Source of the DNA: Candidatus Krumholzibacteriia bacterium
Lineage (GTDB): Bacteria; Krumholzibacteriota; Krumholzibacteriia; G020349025
Assembly (NCBI GenBank): GCA_035649275.1
Contig: DASRJW010000024.1
Coordinates: 1 to 64,000, forward strand
Length of the DNA: 64,000 nucleotides
Reading direction: 5' to 3'
The number at the start of each line of letters is the position of its first letter. Position 1 is the stretch's first letter. The notes below the pieces were generated by a model that saw only the letters and a program-made list of their open reading frames with translations, was not told where the DNA came from and made no database searches. Both the position numbers and the translations under genes were made by a program. This document shows positions 60,796 through 64,000 of the stretch, piece after piece.

Positions 60796-61570
60796 CTACT
60801 CCCGGTACAGTCGCTTCACCACGTCCCAGTGCGTCGACTGGACGGCGACCGTCGTCGTACCCGTCGTGAAACGCCAGACCGGACCCGAGACCTTGCCACA
60901 ATCCTGGTCGGGGCTCGCTACGACTCGCCAGTAATAGGTGGTTTCCGGCTCCAGGAGTCCGGGAGTGAAAGGCTGGCAATCCTCCAGCGCGAGGCACACC
61001 AGCGGCGGGTCCGGGGTGGTCCCGAAGTACACATTGACGTACGCCGTGCCGATACCGCAGCAGTAAGATGGCCCCGTCGATCCCCAGGTCAACTGCGGTT
61101 CACGGGTTACGTTGACCGCCGCATCCAGCGGAAGTGGATCCGAAGGCACCGGGAGCAGCGGACCCGGTGAGGTCGAGCCACCCTGGACCGAGACCGCGGT
61201 GAACAACGGCGAGTTGCAGCGGTGGACGACAGGACCATCGATCGCCGGATTGCTCGGCGTGTGGTGGCCGGTGACCTGCAAGGCATAGACCGGCGACTGC
61301 CCCGGGGGAGCGAGAATCGTCACCGTGTAAAGCAGGACGGCGCCGTAGGCGGTGCCCGGGCAATCGCTGAAGCTCATGGCGCACCAATCTCCGAACGGGT
61401 CACCGATGGCGATCGCCGCAGGGTTAGGCGTCACCACCGGCCGTGGCTCCGGGTGGCAAGCCGGTCACGGAGAATTCCGCCCCCGCGATCGACGGTAGGG
61501 TACCCAGTTCGGCAACGATGTAGTTCGTACCCGGGTTGCTGGTATCCAGATAGCAAGTCCCAGTAGAGAT
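60796..61570 (-). pseudogene. Degenerate fibronectin-type secreted protein gene (frameshifted)
   Basis: Frame A (60796-61437, 213 residues, first start codon GTG 61437) runs from VVTPNPAAIAIGDPFGDWCA through a fibronectin-like module (NVTREPQLTWG, ETTYYWRVVASPD) to STHWDVVKRLYRE. Directly upstream, another frame reads EISTGTCYLDTSNPGTNY and AELGTLPSIAGAEFSVTGLP, then stops at 61426-61428, where the two frames would join as one protein. That upstream piece is closed by a TAG before any signal peptide. This suggests loss of the N-terminus plus a one-base shift. Alternatively a short functional protein starts at 61437, but it would have no export signal despite its secreted-type cysteines. Confidence 0.55.
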
Positions 61571-62211
61571 CTCCTTTACTACGCTAATGCGTCGAGGGCT
61601 GGCTGGTGGCGCGTACAGGAGCTACACCCGCCTCAGGGGCGGCCCCATCAGGGTTGCCCCGACAGGCGGCGGAACCCCGCTCGAATTGCACCCCCGAACC
61701 CGCCTCGAATTCGAAACCCCCGATGACTTCGGCAAGCGCTCGTTCACTTGCTCACGAGCAGCTGGGCATGGCTCCTCGTTCCCAAGCCAACATCCACTCG
61801 TCTCATTTCATTGACCGGCACGGATCTTTCTAGTCGAAACCGCGACAGCACTCGAGGAGCGCGGTGGCGGCGTGTCGGGGAGCCCCTGGCGCATAGGTGC
61901 ACTGATTGAGTGCAGGCTCCCGAGACAGTGCCCGAAACGAGTGCAGGAATTGTCGGCTACTCGGGCCGGCAACCTCTCACTGTTTTCCATCTGCGGAGGC
62001 GCGTGCCAGAGTTCTCGGCGTTTTCCGCTGGCTGGTGTCGAGGAGGGAAGGAGACCGCTCACCATTCTCCATGCCCGAGGGTGAGGGCGTGCCTGAGTTC
62101 TCGGCGTTTTCCGCTGCCGGGGGACTCCGAGATAAGCCCATCGTGGCGAGGGGAATTGAACTTGCGGCCGTGACGTGAGGAGCGCTGCTTCGAGAGCAGC
62201 CGTCCCGACGC
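61571..62211. other. 640-bp non-coding region with a direct repeat
   Basis: No supported gene. Holds a 30-bp direct repeat (next entry) and, near 62140-62200, a fragment that looks like part of a tRNA but does not fold. Reading frames are short and compositionally odd. It lies between the degenerate fibronectin-type gene and the kinase gene and may be the remains of lost genes. Confidence 0.55.
62001..62116. repeat. 30-bp direct repeat, two copies 86 bp apart
   Basis: Copies at 62001-62030 and 62087-62116 are identical except one base (gcgtgccAgag versus gcgtgccTgag; both then read TTCTCGGCGTTTTCCGCTG). No related copy was noticed elsewhere in the window. Confidence 0.75.
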
Positions 62212-63810
62212 TCAGCGCTGCTCCTGCAGCCATTTCCTGGGTGGCACGCTGCTGCGCGCGCTCTCCGGCACCAGCGCCTGCCACCAGGAGCGCCCCTGGG
62301 CCTCGGTCCACGGCTCCACGCCGCAACGGCGGAGCGAGTCGAGGAGGTCGTCGGCGCTCTGAGGTCGGCGCGCCGGTTCCTTCTCCAGGCAGGAGAGGAT
62401 CAAGCTGTCGAGGGCCGAGGGGATGGGGAGCTCGGTGCGCTGCGAGGGCGGAGTGGGTGGTGTGCGCGCGTGCTGGGCGATCACGTCGACTGCGCTCGCG
62501 CCGTCGAACACGAGCTGACCGGTGAGGAGCCAGTAGGCGAGGCAGCCGACTGCGTAGAGATCGGTGCGGGCGTCCACGGGCTGCATCCCGAGCACTTGCT
62601 CGGGGGCCATGAAGCCCGGCGTACCGCCGATGGCATCGGTAGCGCTCGTGATGCCGTCGGCGGGGCGAGCCGGCTTGACCAGACCGAAATCGAGCACCTT
62701 CACCACGTCGAAGGTCCGGCCGTAATGGCAGGCGAAGACGTTGGCAGGCTTGATGTCGCGATGGATGAGCTCGTTCTCGTGCGCTTCGGCCAGGGAGTCG
62801 CACACCTGGGTGAGGAAGTGCACGGCCCGGGCCGCGGGCACCGGACCGAATCGCCGCACGAAGGTATCCAGGTCGAACCCATCCAAGAGTTCCATGACAT
62901 AGTAGAAGGTGCCGTCGTCGGCGATGCCGTAGTCGTAGACGGCGATGGTGTGCGCCGAGCGCAGGCGTGCCGTAGCCTGCGCCTCCCGCTCGAAGCGCCG
63001 CAGCACCTGCTGGCGCTCTGCGAGCGGCACGCCGAGGAGCTCGGGCCGGACGAGCTTGATGGCCGCGGGACGCGCGAGCAGGCGGTGTTCCGCGCGGTAC
63101 ACCTCCCCCATACCGCCCTTGCGCAGGAGCTCGCCGAGCTTGTAGCTGCCCAGCTCGCGAGCCGCCGTGACCTCTCGACTGAGCCGCGCCACGACCTTGG
63201 CGGGAAGCATGGCCAGGAAGGCGCAAATGAAGTTGGGCAAGTACGTCCACAGGATCACCTCCCCCGGTGGGAGGGGTACGCCTCGGGCGCCGGTGATTGC
63301 CAGGCCGACGAGGTCCATGGCGGCTGCCAAAAGAGATGCGACCACGGTGCGGAGCACGGTGTTCGGGACGAGCAGCGGATGCACGAGAAGAAGGGCGCAG
63401 ATCCAGGAGAGCCCTGCGGTGTTCGGTGTCCATTGGTTCACCAGACCGATGGCGAAGGCGAGCACCACCTCGTAAACGAGAGCGAGATCGAGGAGGCGAG
63501 CCAGCGACAGCGACGCCCGCCGGGTCGCGAAAATCACCGCCACCGAGACGAGGATGCAACCCAGGGCGGCCGGATTGCCCGGCCAGGGCCAGGCATCGTC
63601 CAGGGGGCGTTCCGGCGACAGCCACGGCCCGACGATGTTGTTCATCACCAGCCCCAGACTCCAGAGACCGATCCACACCCACGCCGCCGTGGCCAGGCGC
63701 CGGCCGGCGTCGCGTTGGATCTCGCTCGGCAGACTGGCGAGACCGGAACGGCGGTTCAGGGTGTTGACGTCGGCGAGTGAGCCTTGGCGGAGACGCAACT
63801 TCCCTCGCAT
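62212..63810 (-). CDS. Membrane Ser/Thr protein kinase with N-terminal transmembrane sensor
   Basis: 532 residues. About six helices in the first 200 residues (for example LATAAWVWIGLWSLGLVM, LDLALVYEVVLAFAIGLV) form an N-terminal membrane domain; the Hanks-type kinase follows from about 222 to 495. Kinase motifs: ATP loop LRKGGMGEVY (first Gly of GxGxxG is Arg), AIKLV (ATP-binding Lys), HRDIKPANVF (catalytic loop), DFGLVK (DFG) and GTPGFMAPEQ. Bacterial PknB-type kinases usually carry the membrane helix after the kinase, so the order is reversed here. No phosphatase gene nearby. Targets unknown. Confidence 0.9.
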   Translation of the reverse strand: MRGKLRLRQGSLADVNTLNRRSGLASLPSEIQRDAGRRLATAAWVWIGLWSLGLVMNNIVGPWLSPERPLDDAWPWPGNPAALGCILVSVAVIFATRRASLSLARLLDLALVYEVVLAFAIGLVNQWTPNTAGLSWICALLLVHPLLVPNTVLRTVVASLLAAAMDLVGLAITGARGVPLPPGEVILWTYLPNFICAFLAMLPAKVVARLSREVTAARELGSYKLGELLRKGGMGEVYRAEHRLLARPAAIKLVRPELLGVPLAERQQVLRRFEREAQATARLRSAHTIAVYDYGIADDGTFYYVMELLDGFDLDTFVRRFGPVPAARAVHFLTQVCDSLAEAHENELIHRDIKPANVFACHYGRTFDVVKVLDFGLVKPARPADGITSATDAIGGTPGFMAPEQVLGMQPVDARTDLYAVGCLAYWLLTGQLVFDGASAVDVIAQHARTPPTPPSQRTELPIPSALDSLILSCLEKEPARRPQSADDLLDSLRRCGVEPWTEAQGRSWWQALVPESARSSVPPRKWLQEQR

Positions 63811-63859
63811 TTCGGTGTTGCAACTTCACCCCGAGGACAAGGCGGTGAAAGCCAGTGTG

Positions 63860-63865
63860 ATCATA
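63860..63865 (-). promoter_or_regulatory. Candidate -10 element of the kinase gene
   Basis: TATGAT on the minus strand (5/6 to TATAAT), 50 bp before the kinase start; a weak TGGAAG lies 17 bp further upstream. Pattern only. Confidence 0.28.
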
Positions 63866-63940
63866 GCGGCCTGGGCGTGGCTCTTCCAGGCTGGGGGGCG
63901 CGATGACCCCGCGAGTCGATGGCAGCCACAGCGTCGACCT

Positions 63941-64000
63941 TCATCCCTTCAGGTGATCACGCAGCGCGAAGAACGTGTGCACGCAGAGATCCGCCTGCGC
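63941..64000 (-). CDS. 3' end of an unidentified gene (truncated by window edge)
   Basis: The last 60 bases on the minus strand read 19 codons, AQADLCVHTFFALRDHLKG, then TGA. Amino-acid choice (balanced, no Arg/Pro excess) suggests real coding sequence. Family cannot be told. The kinase gene follows in the same orientation 130 bp downstream. Confidence 0.35.
   Translation of the reverse strand, partial: AQADLCVHTFFALRDHLKG

Noticed and set aside
61587-62178. Several short plus-strand frames between the degenerate gene and the kinase gene
   Set aside because: No signal, motif or ribosome site; they arise around the 30-bp repeat and show no sustained coding bias.
62140-62215. tRNA-Ser-like fragment on the minus strand (GTTCAATTC T-loop-like and a CTCGAA loop)
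   Set aside because: The T-stem does not pair (GCAAG versus CCCCT), position 33 of the possible anticodon loop is not T, and no acceptor stem can be formed. At most a decayed piece.

Overview
The window is about 64 kb of GC-rich bacterial DNA with densely packed genes, many joined by 4-bp ATGA overlaps. No rRNA, functional tRNA, phage, insertion sequence or CRISPR array was found. The gene set suggests an aerobic Gram-negative bacterium of the FCB / Candidatus Eisenbacteria kind. It includes a gingipain-type C25 protease with FG-GAP and fibronectin modules, a Kelch protein with a FlgD/type IX-like sorting tail, an Omp85-TolB-peptidase fusion, and an alternative complex III fused to a caa3 oxidase operon. 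This placement rests on gene content only and is an inference.

Layout. 1-3.3 kb: secreted C25 protease (minus strand, 3' end outside the window). 3.4-6.4 kb: transketolase coupled to an EgtD-type histidine methyltransferase. 6.6-19.0 kb: one long respiratory operon, actABCDEF, a small membrane protein, SCO, then ctaC-ctaD-ctaE-ctaF. It encodes quinol oxidation by alternative complex III and oxygen reduction by an A2-type caa3 oxidase. 19.0-20.0 kb: a di-heme oxidoreductase. 20.2-32.4 kb: a divergent tryptophan/aminophenol catabolic locus. The plus strand carries tryptophan 2,3-dioxygenase and an MFS carrier. The minus strand carries an SDR, a luciferase-like monooxygenase, an asparaginase-II-like protein, an aminomuconate-semialdehyde dehydrogenase, an 851-residue dioxygenase-beta/dioxygenase-alpha/RidA triple fusion, kynurenine formamidase and a GT39-like membrane protein. 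32.4-34.1 kb: an internally deleted methyltransferase, a DUF6624 lipoprotein and TrmO. 34.1-36.9 kb: a 12-repeat Kelch protein. 37-44.6 kb: secreted unknowns, a CelD-type acyltransferase, a lipid kinase, an EamA carrier and a DAO-type flavoenzyme. 44.6-51 kb: PNPOx-like pair, two small conserved unknowns, an M24 aminopeptidase, AsmA, and a LOG-fold protein. 51-56.3 kb: CBS protein, threonine synthase, EPSP synthase and unknowns. 56.4-61.6 kb: FG-GAP protein, the Omp85 fusion and a degenerate fibronectin-type gene. 61.6-62.2 kb: non-coding, repeat-containing DNA. 62.2-63.8 kb: a membrane-anchored Ser/Thr kinase.

The most unusual part is the tryptophan locus. Its ends match the kynurenine route (TDO and KynB at the top; semialdehyde dehydrogenase and a RidA-type deaminase at the bottom). 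The usual middle enzymes (kynurenine 3-monooxygenase, kynureninase, 3-hydroxyanthranilate 3,4-dioxygenase and ACMS decarboxylase) are absent from the window. In their place are a flavin monooxygenase of another family, an atypical asparaginase-II paralogue, an SDR without the Tyr-Lys pair, and a LigB-type 2-aminophenol 1,6-dioxygenase fused to its own non-catalytic subunit and to the deaminase that acts two steps later.
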